Below, in pieces: positions 51,355 to 60,333 of a stretch of DNA of 64,000 bases. Made by a program: the position numbers and the translations under genes. Position 1 is the first letter of the stretch. Every line of letters begins with the position of its first letter. Source of the stretch: CAXXOK01 sp964584315 (GTDB lineage: Bacteria > Bacillota > Clostridia > Christensenellales > Aristaeellaceae); contig CAZOZO010000002.1 of NCBI GenBank assembly GCA_964584315.1, positions 62,001-126,000 on the forward strand, read 5' to 3'. The notes beneath the pieces are model-generated. The model was not told the DNA's origin and did no database searches. It saw only the letters and a program-made list of their open reading frames with translations.

Positions 51355-53712
51355 TTACATCATGGCGGCTTCGCCGCCTTGGATATCCGTTATCACGTAG
51401 AGGCTTGATCCAAAATCCCCCAGCAGACGGGTATTCTGGTTGTAGCCTGTGCCGACGAACTGATTATTCAGCAGCACGCCGTTCATCAGCGCAGCGCCGT
51501 AGCCCTCGTAGCGCTCCACGCAGTCGGTTAGGCAATACCAGCGGTTGACAAGCCGAAGCAACCATCCGTCCGGGTCGAGCGATAGGGGCATGATATGCTT
51601 GACCAGCCCGCCAAAGCGCCGGATGAACAGGCTTTGCGGACGTGTTTGAATGCGGTAACGGCGCTCGGGATCAAGGCCATGCAGTCGCAGGCGATCGAAA
51701 CCCTCGCTCGCGGTGGTCTGTGTCTGGTAAAAGCCGCATACGCCCATCGCCCTGTCCTTGGTGACGCAGTGCCAAACAGTTTTGTTCGCCTTTTCCGCCT
51801 CGCCGCGCCAGAACGTGCCGTACTGGAACACCCGGCGGTACCGTTTGTAAAAGGCGATCTGCCGCCGCACCTCGCGCCGCTGCACATGGCTCAGGTATTT
51901 CAAATCCAGCTCGTACCCAAGGCAGCCGAATGCCGCCACGTTGAAGCGCGTTGGCAGGGGCGTTTCACGAAGGGTTTGCTGGTGCGGCGCCTCGCTCACA
52001 TGCGCACCCATGCTCGACAGTGGATAGAGCAGGCTCAGCCCGCCCTGAATGGCCAGCCGCTCGATGGGGTCGGTATCGTCCGATGCCCATATCTGCGGTG
52101 AAAAGCAGAGCATACCCAGATCGAACCGGTTGCCACCGCTGCTGCAGCTCTCCAGCAGGATGTGCGGGCGCGGGCGGAAAATGCGCTCCAGCACGTTATA
52201 CAGCCCCAGCATGTAACGGTGGTAAAACTCACCCTGGTTGGCAAGGAACGGCGAGCATGCGTCGCTGATGTGCCGGTTGTAATCCCACTTGACATAGTCG
52301 ATGGCGCAGGTGTCCAGGATATGCGTGACCTGCGCTACGATATAGTCGCGCACGGCAGGATTGGTAAGGTCCAGCACCAGCTGGTTGCGTCCAAGGGCGG
52401 GTGTCTTCCCTGGCGTTTGCAGCGCCCAGTCCGGGTGCGCCCGGTACAGGTCGCTGTTTGGGTTCACCATTTCCGGCTCGAACCAAAGGCCAAACATCAT
52501 GCCCATGCGGTGGATGCGGCGCGAGAATTCCGAAAGCCCCCGGGGTAGCTTCCGGCGGTTCACGGCATAGTCGCCGAGCCCCGCGTTGTCGCTGTCCCTG
52601 CCTGCAAACCAGCCGTCGTCCAGCACGAACAGCTCCACGCCCACCTTTTGGGCACGGCGCGCGAGCCTCAGCAGTTTGCCCCGGGTAAACTTAAAAAAAT
52701 GGGCTTCCCAGTTGTTGAGCACCACGGGGCGCTCGCGCCCCTGCCAGTCCCCGCGCACCACATGCGCGTTCACAAAGGCGTGAAAGCGTTGCGAAAGGCC
52801 GCCCATTCCCTCCGGCGAGCAACACATGACCGCCTCCGGCGTTTCAAACTGCTGGCCCTGCGAAAGCTGCCATTCAAAGCAGTGCGGGCTCAAGCCAAGC
52901 GCCACACGCACGATGTCGTGATTGGAGAGCTCCACAGCCCCGTAATGATTGCCGCTGTATAGCAAATTAAAGCCGTAGGCATAACCCGCCGTTTCGGTGG
53001 TGCCCGCCGCCGCCAGCACGAAGCCCGGGTTGTGGCGGTTGCTGCTGTCGCCGGTGGTGCTGCTGTTCACATGCACGCCGTAGGTCACGGCCCGCTCGTG
53101 CGCGTGCGCCTCCTTGATCCAGCCTCCATCCAGCGTGATCAGGCGGTAGCGGTCGTTAGGCATATCCACCATCAGGCTCAAAAGCCTGCGGATGGTCAGC
53201 GGGGCTTCGTTGCCATTGGTCAGCACCGCCCGCCGCGCGATCACGTCCGTCTCGGTGTACACGGTATAGAGAAGGGTCAGCGTGACGCGGTTGCTCTCGT
53301 CCAGCATCGTAAGCAGCAGCGTGTCGCAATCCTCCGCACCGCCCTGCGCGGTGGGCAGGCCGCTCATCGGCTCAGCACCAGCGTGCACCGCATGGCTTTG
53401 GTAGCGGAAATCGGCGGTGTAGGTGCCATCCGGCATTTTGAGCTCGGCAGGCGTTTCGCGATAGTCTCCCTTCCCGATGCCCGACCACTCCAGGCACATC
53501 GTGTCCAGGCAATAGGTAGGGTCGCTCTGGTCATAGAGCACGCTACCGCCGATGACCGCCGTACGCTTGAGCATGAGCGGCTCCACAGGCTGGTCGTCCG
53601 GCAGGCGCACGCCGTAGTACAGGTGCTCCAGATGCCCGAACGGCGTCACGCGGAACCAATAGCTGGTGGTGCGCGTTATCAGGCGGAACAGGCCACTTTC
53701 GTGCGCGATCAT
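51355..53712 (-). CDS. Alpha-galactosidase (GH36)
   Basis: 785 residues, cytosolic. N-terminal beta-sandwich, then the (beta/alpha)8 barrel: LFVLDDGWFAGRDSDNAGLGDY, GLWFEPEMVNPNS, nucleophile D477 in YVKWDYNRHI, SCSSGGNRFDLGML, and the acid/base Asp in IWASDDTDP. Splits terminal alpha-galactosyl units from raffinose-type sugars. ATG overlaps the GH13 stop (ATGA) and the symporter follows 13 bases later, so import and hydrolysis are co-expressed. Confidence 0.95.
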   Translation of the reverse strand: MIAHESGLFRLITRTTSYWFRVTPFGHLEHLYYGVRLPDDQPVEPLMLKRTAVIGGSVLYDQSDPTYCLDTMCLEWSGIGKGDYRETPAELKMPDGTYTADFRYQSHAVHAGAEPMSGLPTAQGGAEDCDTLLLTMLDESNRVTLTLLYTVYTETDVIARRAVLTNGNEAPLTIRRLLSLMVDMPNDRYRLITLDGGWIKEAHAHERAVTYGVHVNSSTTGDSSNRHNPGFVLAAAGTTETAGYAYGFNLLYSGNHYGAVELSNHDIVRVALGLSPHCFEWQLSQGQQFETPEAVMCCSPEGMGGLSQRFHAFVNAHVVRGDWQGRERPVVLNNWEAHFFKFTRGKLLRLARRAQKVGVELFVLDDGWFAGRDSDNAGLGDYAVNRRKLPRGLSEFSRRIHRMGMMFGLWFEPEMVNPNSDLYRAHPDWALQTPGKTPALGRNQLVLDLTNPAVRDYIVAQVTHILDTCAIDYVKWDYNRHISDACSPFLANQGEFYHRYMLGLYNVLERIFRPRPHILLESCSSGGNRFDLGMLCFSPQIWASDDTDPIERLAIQGGLSLLYPLSSMGAHVSEAPHQQTLRETPLPTRFNVAAFGCLGYELDLKYLSHVQRREVRRQIAFYKRYRRVFQYGTFWRGEAEKANKTVWHCVTKDRAMGVCGFYQTQTTASEGFDRLRLHGLDPERRYRIQTRPQSLFIRRFGGLVKHIMPLSLDPDGWLLRLVNRWYCLTDCVERYEGYGAALMNGVLLNNQFVGTGYNQNTRLLGDFGSSLYVITDIQGGEAAMM

Positions 53713-55343
53713 GGCTTCGCCTCCCCCACCTGCATGCGCAGTACCACCGCTTCAAACGGGGCAAGCCGCCCTGCATAGGTTTTGAGCCCCATGTTGGATG
53801 CAACGACCTCGCCAGCTGCTTCCGCACGCGCAGGGTGGCGGCTCAGGTTCAGCAGCACGGTGTAACGCTCGCCGCTTCGCGTGCGCGCGTAGGCCATCAC
53901 GCGGCGGTTGGCAAACAGCGGCGCAAAGTCGCCGTATTTGAGCGTCTCGCTGCCCGCGCGCAGGGCGATCATTTGCTTGTAGTAGCCCAGCACGGAATGC
54001 TCGTCGCCCCGTTGGGCCTCGTAGTTGATGGTCGTGTGGTTGCCGTTGACAGGGAGCCACGGCGTGCCGGTCGTAAAACCCGCCTGCGGCCCCGCCGTCC
54101 ACTGCACGGGCGTGCGGGCGTTGTCGCGCGAGGCCTGCCGTATCCACCGCCAGCGCAGGAACGCGGGGATGCCGCGCGACTTCATCAGCCTGTCGATGTT
54201 GAAGCTCTCCACGTCCTTGAGGTCGGCAAGGCTCTTCAGGTCAAAGTTCGTCATGCCGATTTCCTGCCCCTGATACACATACGGCGTGCCGCGCAAGGTC
54301 ATGAGCATGGTGGCCAGTAGCTTGGCGCTGCGCTCGCGGTAGCGCCTGTCGTCGCCATAATGCGATACGATGCGCGGCTGGTCGTGGTTTTCAAGGTAGA
54401 GCGCGTTCCAGCTTAACCCCTGCTGCCACTTTGTGTACACGCGCAGCAGATTTTTGGCTTTGAATGGCTTGGGGATGTAACGGGCAATGCGCCTGTCCAC
54501 CTCGAGGTGGTCAAAGTAGAAGAGCATATCCAGCTCCCCTCGCTCCGGCTCGCACAGGTCGCGCGCCTCCGCCAGGTCGACCATCGCACACTCTCCCACA
54601 GCGAAGCAATCATAGCGCGCAAGCACCTCACGCCGCAGCTCCCGCAAAATGCGATGGTTTCCCTCCTGCGATTTGTAGTGCTCCAGGCCCGTGATTGCCA
54701 CGCGGGGTTTGCCATCCTCCAGCGAGGTCTTATAGATCACGTTGATCACATCGCAGCGGAAGCCCGATGCGCCCCTGTCCAGCCAGAAGCGCATGATGTC
54801 CTTGACCTCCTCCACCACCTTGGGGTTGTGGTAGTTGAGGTCCGGCTGCTTCTTGTCAAACAGGTGCAGGTAATACTCGCCGCTTTTTTCGTCCTTTTGC
54901 CACACGGTGCCCATGAAAAATCCTGTCCAGTTGTTGGGCAGGCTTCCATTCGGTTTTGCGGGCCGCCAGATGTAGTAGTCGCGGTAGGGACTGTGCGGGT
55001 CTCGGCTCTGCTGGAACCACTCATGCTCGTCCGACGTGTGGTTGATCACCAGATCCATGATGATTTTTAGATCGCGCTTTCTGGCCTCGTCAAACAGTCG
55101 ATCCATGTCCGCGAGGGTACCAAACTTGGGGTTTACATCCCGGTAGTCGCTGATGTCGTAGCCATTGTCCGCGTCGGGTGAGCGGTAGACCGGCGAAAGC
55201 CAGATGATGCCCGCGCCAAGCGCCTTGATATCGTCCAGATGGTCGATGATGCCTTGAATATCGCCGATGCCGTCTCCATTGGTGTCCTGAAAGCTGCGCG
55301 GGTATACCTGATAAACTACCCGCTCCTGCCACCATGCGCCCAT
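53709..55343 (-). CDS. Oligo-1,6-glucosidase/alpha-glucosidase (GH13)
   Basis: 544 residues. GH13 regions: DLVINHTSDEHEW, catalytic nucleophile D198 in GFRCDVIN, acid/base E251 in AVGECAM, transition-state D321 in ENHDQPR. N-terminal VVYQVYPRSFQDTNGDGIGDIQGI is typical of the oligo-1,6-glucosidase/trehalose-6-phosphate hydrolase group. No signal peptide. GGAAGGGAGG precedes the ATG. Sits between the GH1 and GH36 genes; the exact alpha-glucoside substrate is not clear. Confidence 0.94.
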   Translation of the reverse strand: MGAWWQERVVYQVYPRSFQDTNGDGIGDIQGIIDHLDDIKALGAGIIWLSPVYRSPDADNGYDISDYRDVNPKFGTLADMDRLFDEARKRDLKIIMDLVINHTSDEHEWFQQSRDPHSPYRDYYIWRPAKPNGSLPNNWTGFFMGTVWQKDEKSGEYYLHLFDKKQPDLNYHNPKVVEEVKDIMRFWLDRGASGFRCDVINVIYKTSLEDGKPRVAITGLEHYKSQEGNHRILRELRREVLARYDCFAVGECAMVDLAEARDLCEPERGELDMLFYFDHLEVDRRIARYIPKPFKAKNLLRVYTKWQQGLSWNALYLENHDQPRIVSHYGDDRRYRERSAKLLATMLMTLRGTPYVYQGQEIGMTNFDLKSLADLKDVESFNIDRLMKSRGIPAFLRWRWIRQASRDNARTPVQWTAGPQAGFTTGTPWLPVNGNHTTINYEAQRGDEHSVLGYYKQMIALRAGSETLKYGDFAPLFANRRVMAYARTRSGERYTVLLNLSRHPARAEAAGEVVASNMGLKTYAGRLAPFEAVVLRMQVGEAKP

Positions 55344-55359
55344 GCGCCGCCCTCCCTTC

Positions 55360-56652
55360 CTATGCGTTATAGTGGTATTGCTGCGGTGCGACGTAGGTGT
55401 CGATCATCGCCTCGGTCACGCCCTGCGCTCTGATCACCTCACTGAAGAACCGCCCGCTCTGCTTGACCGTGCGCACCTGCGTTTCGTAGTCGATATGCAC
55501 CAGCCCAAAGCGCGGCGTTTCTCCCTCCGCCCACTCAAAGTTGTCGACAAAGCACCAGTGGTAATAGCGCTCCACGGGCAGGTCGCTCTCACACAGGGCC
55601 TTCAGGTGCTCGTACAGGTAGCGGCAACGGAAGCTGTCCGTATTGTCGCAGGTGCCGTTCTCGGTCACATAGATGGGCAAAGGATGGATATTGTACAGCT
55701 TGCGCGCGCATTCCACGATGCCCTGCGGGTATATCTCCCAGCCGAGGTCGTTGACCGGGGAGCCTTTTCGGGTACCGTCGCCAAGGTTCGCTACGGTGGA
55801 GCGCGTGTAGTAGTTGAGGGCGATAAAGTCGCAGTACAGGCCGCGCTTCGCCCCGCACAGGTTGCGGATGGGGAACGTGAAGCGTCCTATACCCATCGCC
55901 TTGCTCAGCGCGCCCTGGAAAAAGCGTTCCGTCGCCCAGGCGAACAGGCGGTGCAGCGGGTTCCATGGGTTCCTGGGCGCAAACACGCGCAGATGGTTGG
56001 CGTAGCTTACGCGTGTGCCTGTAACGCCCATATCCGCCTGCAAGGCGTGGATAAGGCGATAGGTCTCGATGTGCGCCGCGGCCAGCACGCTCATCACATG
56101 CAGCGCGCGCCCCATGGATCGTTCGCCCGGCGGCCAGCTGCCAAAGAAGTAGCCACTGGTGGCGTACACGTTGGGCTCGTTGATCGTGATGTATTCGGTC
56201 ACGCGCGGGCCGAACGCCGTTACCATCTTCTCCACGAAGCGGCTGAAGTAATGGATATTGCCCGTCTTTTCAAACGCGCCGACGTTTTCAAACCACATGG
56301 GGTTGGTGAAGTGGTGCAGTGTTACCAGCGGCTTGATGCCATAGGAGAGCAACAGATCGACCTCCGCCACGTAATGGGCGATGGCCGCCTCGTCAAACAC
56401 ATTGTCCTGCGGCTCAACACGCGCCCATTCCACGCCGATGCGGGCAATCTGCATGCCCATGTCGCGCATGAGCGTATCGTCCTCCCGCCAGCGGTTGAAA
56501 TGGTCGTTCGCGCGCGCGGGCGAAGCGCCATCCGCGATGTGCCCTTTGCGAAACCAGTCCATCCAGCTGTGATCCAAGTCGCCGCCTTCGATCTGGGTGG
56601 CGGCACTGGCGGTGCCCAGCAGCATCCCGTCCTTCAGTTGAAACGTATTCAC
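55360..56652 (-). CDS. Beta-glucosidase/6-phospho-beta-glucosidase (GH1)
   Basis: 430 residues from GTG 56652 with AGGAGG about 6 bases upstream. (beta/alpha)8 barrel with acid/base E159 in TINEPNV and nucleophile E331 in YVTENGTCD; FLLGTASAATQIEGG-type opening (LLGTASAATQIEGGDL). Loops near the +1 site are not diagnostic for phosphorylated or free substrates; absence of PTS genes here favours free beta-glucosides. First gene of the operon; promoter at 56718-56723. Confidence 0.93.
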   Translation of the reverse strand: MNTFQLKDGMLLGTASAATQIEGGDLDHSWMDWFRKGHIADGASPARANDHFNRWREDDTLMRDMGMQIARIGVEWARVEPQDNVFDEAAIAHYVAEVDLLLSYGIKPLVTLHHFTNPMWFENVGAFEKTGNIHYFSRFVEKMVTAFGPRVTEYITINEPNVYATSGYFFGSWPPGERSMGRALHVMSVLAAAHIETYRLIHALQADMGVTGTRVSYANHLRVFAPRNPWNPLHRLFAWATERFFQGALSKAMGIGRFTFPIRNLCGAKRGLYCDFIALNYYTRSTVANLGDGTRKGSPVNDLGWEIYPQGIVECARKLYNIHPLPIYVTENGTCDNTDSFRCRYLYEHLKALCESDLPVERYYHWCFVDNFEWAEGETPRFGLVHIDYETQVRTVKQSGRFFSEVIRAQGVTEAMIDTYVAPQQYHYNA

Positions 56653-56717
56653 GGTGCGCCTCCTGCATCTATATTGGCCCTGTGACCCGCTGATGAAAAA
56701 CAAACCCAATTGTGACG

Positions 56718-56723
56718 ATTATA
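56718..56723 (-). promoter_or_regulatory. Extended -10 promoter of the glycoside operon
   Basis: Minus strand TGTGGTATAAT, a perfect -10 with extended TG; the -35 at 17 bases (TTTAAT) is weak. It lies about 66 bases before the GH1 start and faces away from the XRE-TPR regulator gene. Confidence 0.65.
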
Positions 56724-56873
56724 CCACAAAGCCAGTGAGGATTAAAATGGGTGGGACGCATTTCCTGCGCGCGGCACGGGCTCCCCGTGTATCAGCGCGA
56801 TTGACAAAAGCGTCGGTATCCGCTTCGGTATCGCCACGGTTGACTTTGTCACGTAAAATCAACTGCCGTTCCA

Positions 56874-56901
56874 TTGATTTCCTGCGCGAGCGCGGTATAA
56901 T
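56874..56901 (+). promoter_or_regulatory. Promoter of the XRE-TPR regulator with a very short leader
   Basis: TTGATT (56874-56879), 16-base spacer, TATAAT (56896-56901). Transcription should start near 56908, only about a dozen bases before the ATG at 56920, so the leader is little more than a GGGGTGA ribosome-binding stretch. Confidence 0.7.
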
Positions 56902-56919
56902 ACACGCGGGGTGAGGGAA

Positions 56920-58026
56920 ATGAAGGAGATCAACATCGCGCGGGTACTGACCCACAAGCGCCGCGAAAAGGGCGTAACACAGGACGAACTGGCCGCCTAC
57001 ATCGGCTTGTCGAAAGCCTCGGTATCCAAGTGGGAGACCGAGCAGAGCTACCCGGACATTACGCTGCTGCCGCGGCTGGCCGCCTACTTCAACATCAGCA
57101 TCGACGAGCTGATGGGCTATGCGCCGCAGATGGAACGCGGCGATATCGACCGCCTGTACAAGCGCCTCGCGGGAGATTTCGCCGCAAGGCCGTTTGAGAA
57201 GGTGCTGGCCGAGTGTGGCGAATTGGTCAAGAAGTACTACTCCTGCTTTCCGCTGCTCTTGAAAATGGCCGTGCTGTACGTGAACCACCACACGCTGGCG
57301 CAGGGGCCGGAGGCGCGCGCGGCCGTGCTGCGTGACGCGGCGGAGTTGCTCCGACGCGTGCGAACCGAAGGGGAGGATGTATGGCTCACTCGCGACGCTA
57401 CCACACTGGAAGCACTCTGCCACCTGATGCTGGGCGCACCGCAGGAGGCGCTTGACCTGCTGGGCGAGGAGATACGCCCGCTCAGCGGCGAGGGCACGCT
57501 GGTGGCGCAGGCCTACCAGATGCTCGGCAACCCGCAAAAGGCAACCGAGGTGTTGCAGATCGGCATGTACCAGCACCTGCTGCAACTGCTGGGCACCACC
57601 GCCGTGTATCTGGCACTGTGCACGGGCGATGCCGCCCGCACCGCCGAAACGGTTCGACGCGCGCTGACAGTGGCGGACGCCTACCATGTGGACACGCTGC
57701 ACCCCAACACCGCGGCGCAACTGTGCCTCGCCGGTGCGCAGGCCTACGCGGGCCTTGGCGAAACAGAGGAGGCATTGAGCCTGCTGCGCCGCTATGTAGC
57801 CCTGTGCGCGCACTTCCGCTTTACGCTTGCAGGCGATGCACACTTCGACGCCATCGGCCCATGGCTCAAGAGCCTTGACCTGGGCGGCGAAGCCCCCCGC
57901 GACGAAAAGCTCATCCGCGAGAGCATGCTTGCCGCCATCACCCAGAACCCAGCCTTCGCCTCTCTTGCGGACGACGTGCGCCTCCGCGCGCTGGTGGAGG
58001 CCCTGCGCCAGCAGAACGGCGTCTGA
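56920..58026 (+). CDS. XRE-family regulator with TPR-like C-terminal region
   Basis: 368 residues from ATG 56920 (a GTG at 56911 is an alternative). Helix-turn-helix at the N-terminus: TQDELAAYIGLSKASVSKWETEQSYPDITLLPRLAAYFNISIDELMGY. The rest is helical with TPR-like repeats (for example LLKMAVLYVNHHTLAQG, YQMLGNPQKATEVLQIG, YAGLGETEEALSLLRRY). Such regulators can respond to peptides. Lies between the glycoside operon (divergent) and the ABC exporter it precedes, so it may control either. Confidence 0.88.
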   Translation: MKEINIARVLTHKRREKGVTQDELAAYIGLSKASVSKWETEQSYPDITLLPRLAAYFNISIDELMGYAPQMERGDIDRLYKRLAGDFAARPFEKVLAECGELVKKYYSCFPLLLKMAVLYVNHHTLAQGPEARAAVLRDAAELLRRVRTEGEDVWLTRDATTLEALCHLMLGAPQEALDLLGEEIRPLSGEGTLVAQAYQMLGNPQKATEVLQIGMYQHLLQLLGTTAVYLALCTGDAARTAETVRRALTVADAYHVDTLHPNTAAQLCLAGAQAYAGLGETEEALSLLRRYVALCAHFRFTLAGDAHFDAIGPWLKSLDLGGEAPRDEKLIRESMLAAITQNPAFASLADDVRLRALVEALRQQNGV

Positions 58027-58169
58027 CATCCGCACATCCAAGCATTTCTACACTCCCCCAACTTCTCTGCTTCAATCCTCGCGCTCTGCCACCTCCCCAC
58101 CCCTTCTGTAACCAGAACACTGCCCCGTGCGGCGCAACCCGCCCACGATCGATATTGGAGGAAACACAA

Positions 58170-58370
58170 ATGGAAAACCTGCTCAAATATCTGCCTTTCC
58201 TGATCCCCGTGATCCTCATCGAGCTCGCCTTGATGGTGTCCGCGCTCATCCACCTGTTCAACCACCCCAAATACCGCTTCGGCAACCGTGTGCTGTGGAT
58301 CGTGCTGGTGGTGTTTCTCCAGATCATCGGGCCGGTGCTCTACTTCACGCTGGGCAGGGGCGACGAATGA
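58170..58370 (+). CDS. Small PLDc_N-domain membrane protein (YxlE-like)
   Basis: 66 residues, two membrane helices (LIPVILIELALMVSALIHL and LWIVLVVFLQIIGPVLYFTLG), the PLDc_N fold. GGAGG lies 7 bases before ATG 58170. In B. subtilis YxlE of this type sits with the ABC exporter YxlFG and helps restrain SigY; here it is likewise followed by an ABC ATPase and permease, but no sigma factor is seen. Stop overlaps the next ATG. Confidence 0.88.
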   Translation: MENLLKYLPFLIPVILIELALMVSALIHLFNHPKYRFGNRVLWIVLVVFLQIIGPVLYFTLGRGDE

Positions 58371-58639
58371 TGGATGTGCTGCATATTGCCGGCCTACGCA
58401 AGTCGTTTGCCGCGCGCACGGTGCTGAATGGCCTTGACCTTGCGGTGCCGGAGCACTCGGTGTTCGGCTTCGTGGGGCAAAATGGCGCAGGCAAGACCAC
58501 CACCATGAAGATCGTGCTGGGGCTGATCAGGGCCGATGCGGGCGAGGTGACCGTCTGTGGCGAGCCGGTGCGCTTCGGTCAGACGAAAACGAACCACCTG
58601 ATCGGCTACCTGCCGGATGTTCCGGAGTTTTACGGCTAA
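58367..58639 (+). CDS. ABC exporter ATPase, N-terminal piece before an in-frame stop
   Basis: 90 residues from ATG 58367 with CAGGGG upstream. Contains Walker A GQNGAGKTTTMK and ends LPDVPEFYG followed by TAA at 58637-58639. The next ORF continues in the same frame, and the usual text here would be EFYGYMTPREY, so a Tyr codon (TAC or TAT) has become TAA. This is a YxlF-type ATPase. Either a real nonsense mutation, a sequencing error, or a split protein re-initiated at the ATG directly after the stop. Confidence 0.85.
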   Translation: MMDVLHIAGLRKSFAARTVLNGLDLAVPEHSVFGFVGQNGAGKTTTMKIVLGLIRADAGEVTVCGEPVRFGQTKTNHLIGYLPDVPEFYG

Positions 58640-59287
58640 ATGCGCCCGAGAGAATACATGGCCCTCTGCGGCAGCATCGCGGGGCTGGAGGGTAAAATGG
58701 CCGCCATACGCAGCGAAGAGCTGCTCGCCCTCGTGGGCCTTGACGGTGTCAAACACCGCATCGGCGGGTTTTCTCGCGGCATGAAGCAGCGCCTGGGCAT
58801 AGCGCAGGCATTGCTGGGCGCGCCCAAGCTGCTGATCTGCGATGAGCCAACCAGCGCGCTGGATCCGCTGGGCCGCAAAGAGATCCTTGATATTTTGCAA
58901 GCGGTGAAGGGCGAAACGACGGTGCTCTTCTCCACGCACATCCTGTCGGACGTGGAGCGCATCTGCGACCGCGTAGCCGTGCTGCATGGCGGGCAGGTGG
59001 TGCTGGGTGGCACGATGGACGAGGTGCGCATGCAACACAGGCACAACAGCCTTCTGGTCGCCTTCGACGACAGGGCTGACCTGCGCCGCCTGCTGGCCCA
59101 GCCGGAGATGACCCCGCACGTCGCAGGCGCGGAGGAGACCGGCGCCGCGGCCACGCTGAAAGTGGCAAACCTGCCCGCAGCCGAGGCCGCGCTGCTTGCC
59201 GCCTGCGCGCGAGAGGCGCTGCTGCCCACAAGGCTGGAGCGGCTGGAACCCACGCTGGAGAGCCTGTTTATGGAGGCTGTGCAATGA
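58640..59287 (+). CDS. ABC exporter ATPase, C-terminal piece
   Basis: 215 residues, starting with ATG immediately after the TAA. Contains signature FSRGMKQRLGIAQALLGAPK, Walker B LLICDEPTSALDPLG and the switch His in FSTHIL, plus a C-terminal extension. No own ribosome binding site is seen other than upstream coding sequence, so re-initiation would be needed. With the preceding piece it makes one normal ATPase of about 305 residues. ATG of the permease overlaps its stop. Confidence 0.85.
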   Translation: MRPREYMALCGSIAGLEGKMAAIRSEELLALVGLDGVKHRIGGFSRGMKQRLGIAQALLGAPKLLICDEPTSALDPLGRKEILDILQAVKGETTVLFSTHILSDVERICDRVAVLHGGQVVLGGTMDEVRMQHRHNSLLVAFDDRADLRRLLAQPEMTPHVAGAEETGAAATLKVANLPAAEAALLAACAREALLPTRLERLEPTLESLFMEAVQ

Positions 59288-60048
59288 ACGCCATGACCGC
59301 GTTTTTCAAAAAGGAGCTTCGCGAAGCCGTCGCTACGCATAAGCTCACGGTGCTGTGCCTTGTGTTTCTGCTGTTTGGCATCATGAACCCGCTGATGGCC
59401 AAGTTGCTGCCGGATGTACTGGGCTCCGTTCTGCCCGAAGGCATGACGATCACGCTTCCCACGCCTTCCGCCATCGATTCCTGGGCGCAGTTTTACAAGA
59501 ACATCCCCCAGATGGGCCTGATCGTGCTGGTGCTGCTCTACGGCGGCATGATGGCGAACGAGCTAAGCCGCGGTACCCTCACGCACCTCTTGACCAAGGG
59601 TCTCTCCCGCGGGACTGTGATCCTCGCCAAGTACGCAGCCGCGGGGCTGGTGTGGACGGCCGCCTACGTCCTGTGCCTTGGGGTCACATGGGTGTACACG
59701 CTCTACTTCTGGCCCGCGGACAATTTGCCGAACCTGCCGCTTGCGGCGCTGGGGCTGTGGGTGTTCGGGCTCGTGCTGCTCGCACCCTTGCCGCTGGGCG
59801 GCGTACTGTTCAAGAGCAATTACGGGAGCCTGCTATTTACCGGCGCGCTGGTCGTGCTGTTGACGCTTTTGAACATCGTGCCCGCCATTGCGTCCGTCAG
59901 TCCCCTGACGCTCGCGTCGGCCAGCATGGCGCTGATCGGCGGCGTACAACCGGCCGGAACCTTCCTTTGGCCAATGGTAACGGCAATTGGACTGATCGCC
60001 GCGTTCCTTGGCATCGGCGTTCTGGTGTTTGATCGCCGCTCGCTGTAA
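59284..60048 (+). CDS. ABC-2 type permease (YxlG-like)
   Basis: 254 residues, about six membrane helices. N-terminal FFKKELREAVATHKLTVLCLVFLLFGIMNPLMAKLLP is typical of ABC-2 exporters; GTLTHLLTKGLSRGTVILAKY follows. Overlaps the ATPase stop (ATGA). Forms with the ATPase and the PLDc_N protein a set like the B. subtilis yxlEFG genes. Substrate unknown; toxin or peptide export or immunity is possible. Confidence 0.88.
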   Translation: MNAMTAFFKKELREAVATHKLTVLCLVFLLFGIMNPLMAKLLPDVLGSVLPEGMTITLPTPSAIDSWAQFYKNIPQMGLIVLVLLYGGMMANELSRGTLTHLLTKGLSRGTVILAKYAAAGLVWTAAYVLCLGVTWVYTLYFWPADNLPNLPLAALGLWVFGLVLLAPLPLGGVLFKSNYGSLLFTGALVVLLTLLNIVPAIASVSPLTLASASMALIGGVQPAGTFLWPMVTAIGLIAAFLGIGVLVFDRRSL

Positions 60049-60124
60049 GGTCGCCAAAACGACGTTGCCTTGCCGCAGCGTAGAATGGTGTGCGCCATCC
60101 TGAACGCTCTATCCTTCGCAAAGT

Positions 60125-60168
60125 ACAGACCGAGCCGTCAACCTCACACGGTTGGCGGCTCGGTCTGT
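60125..60168. terminator. Bidirectional terminator hairpin
   Basis: 19-bp stem with one GU pair: 60125-60143 with 60150-60168, loop of 6. Lies between the ABC permease (+) and the solute-binding protein (-). T-runs are poor. Nothing else is recognised between 60169 and 60333. Confidence 0.7.
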
Positions 60169-60333
60169 GTATCGCATGATTTCAGGTCCTTCGCGCGACC
60201 TGTGGATCGCAATCGGTTTTTCATTTAGGCGATGTGCAAAGGCAAGAGGGTCGTTAGATGCATAGGCATTTCACAATCTAGTCTGCGTGCCCAAACGGCG
60301 CGAGATGGAATCGTAATGGTTCGAAAATCGCGC

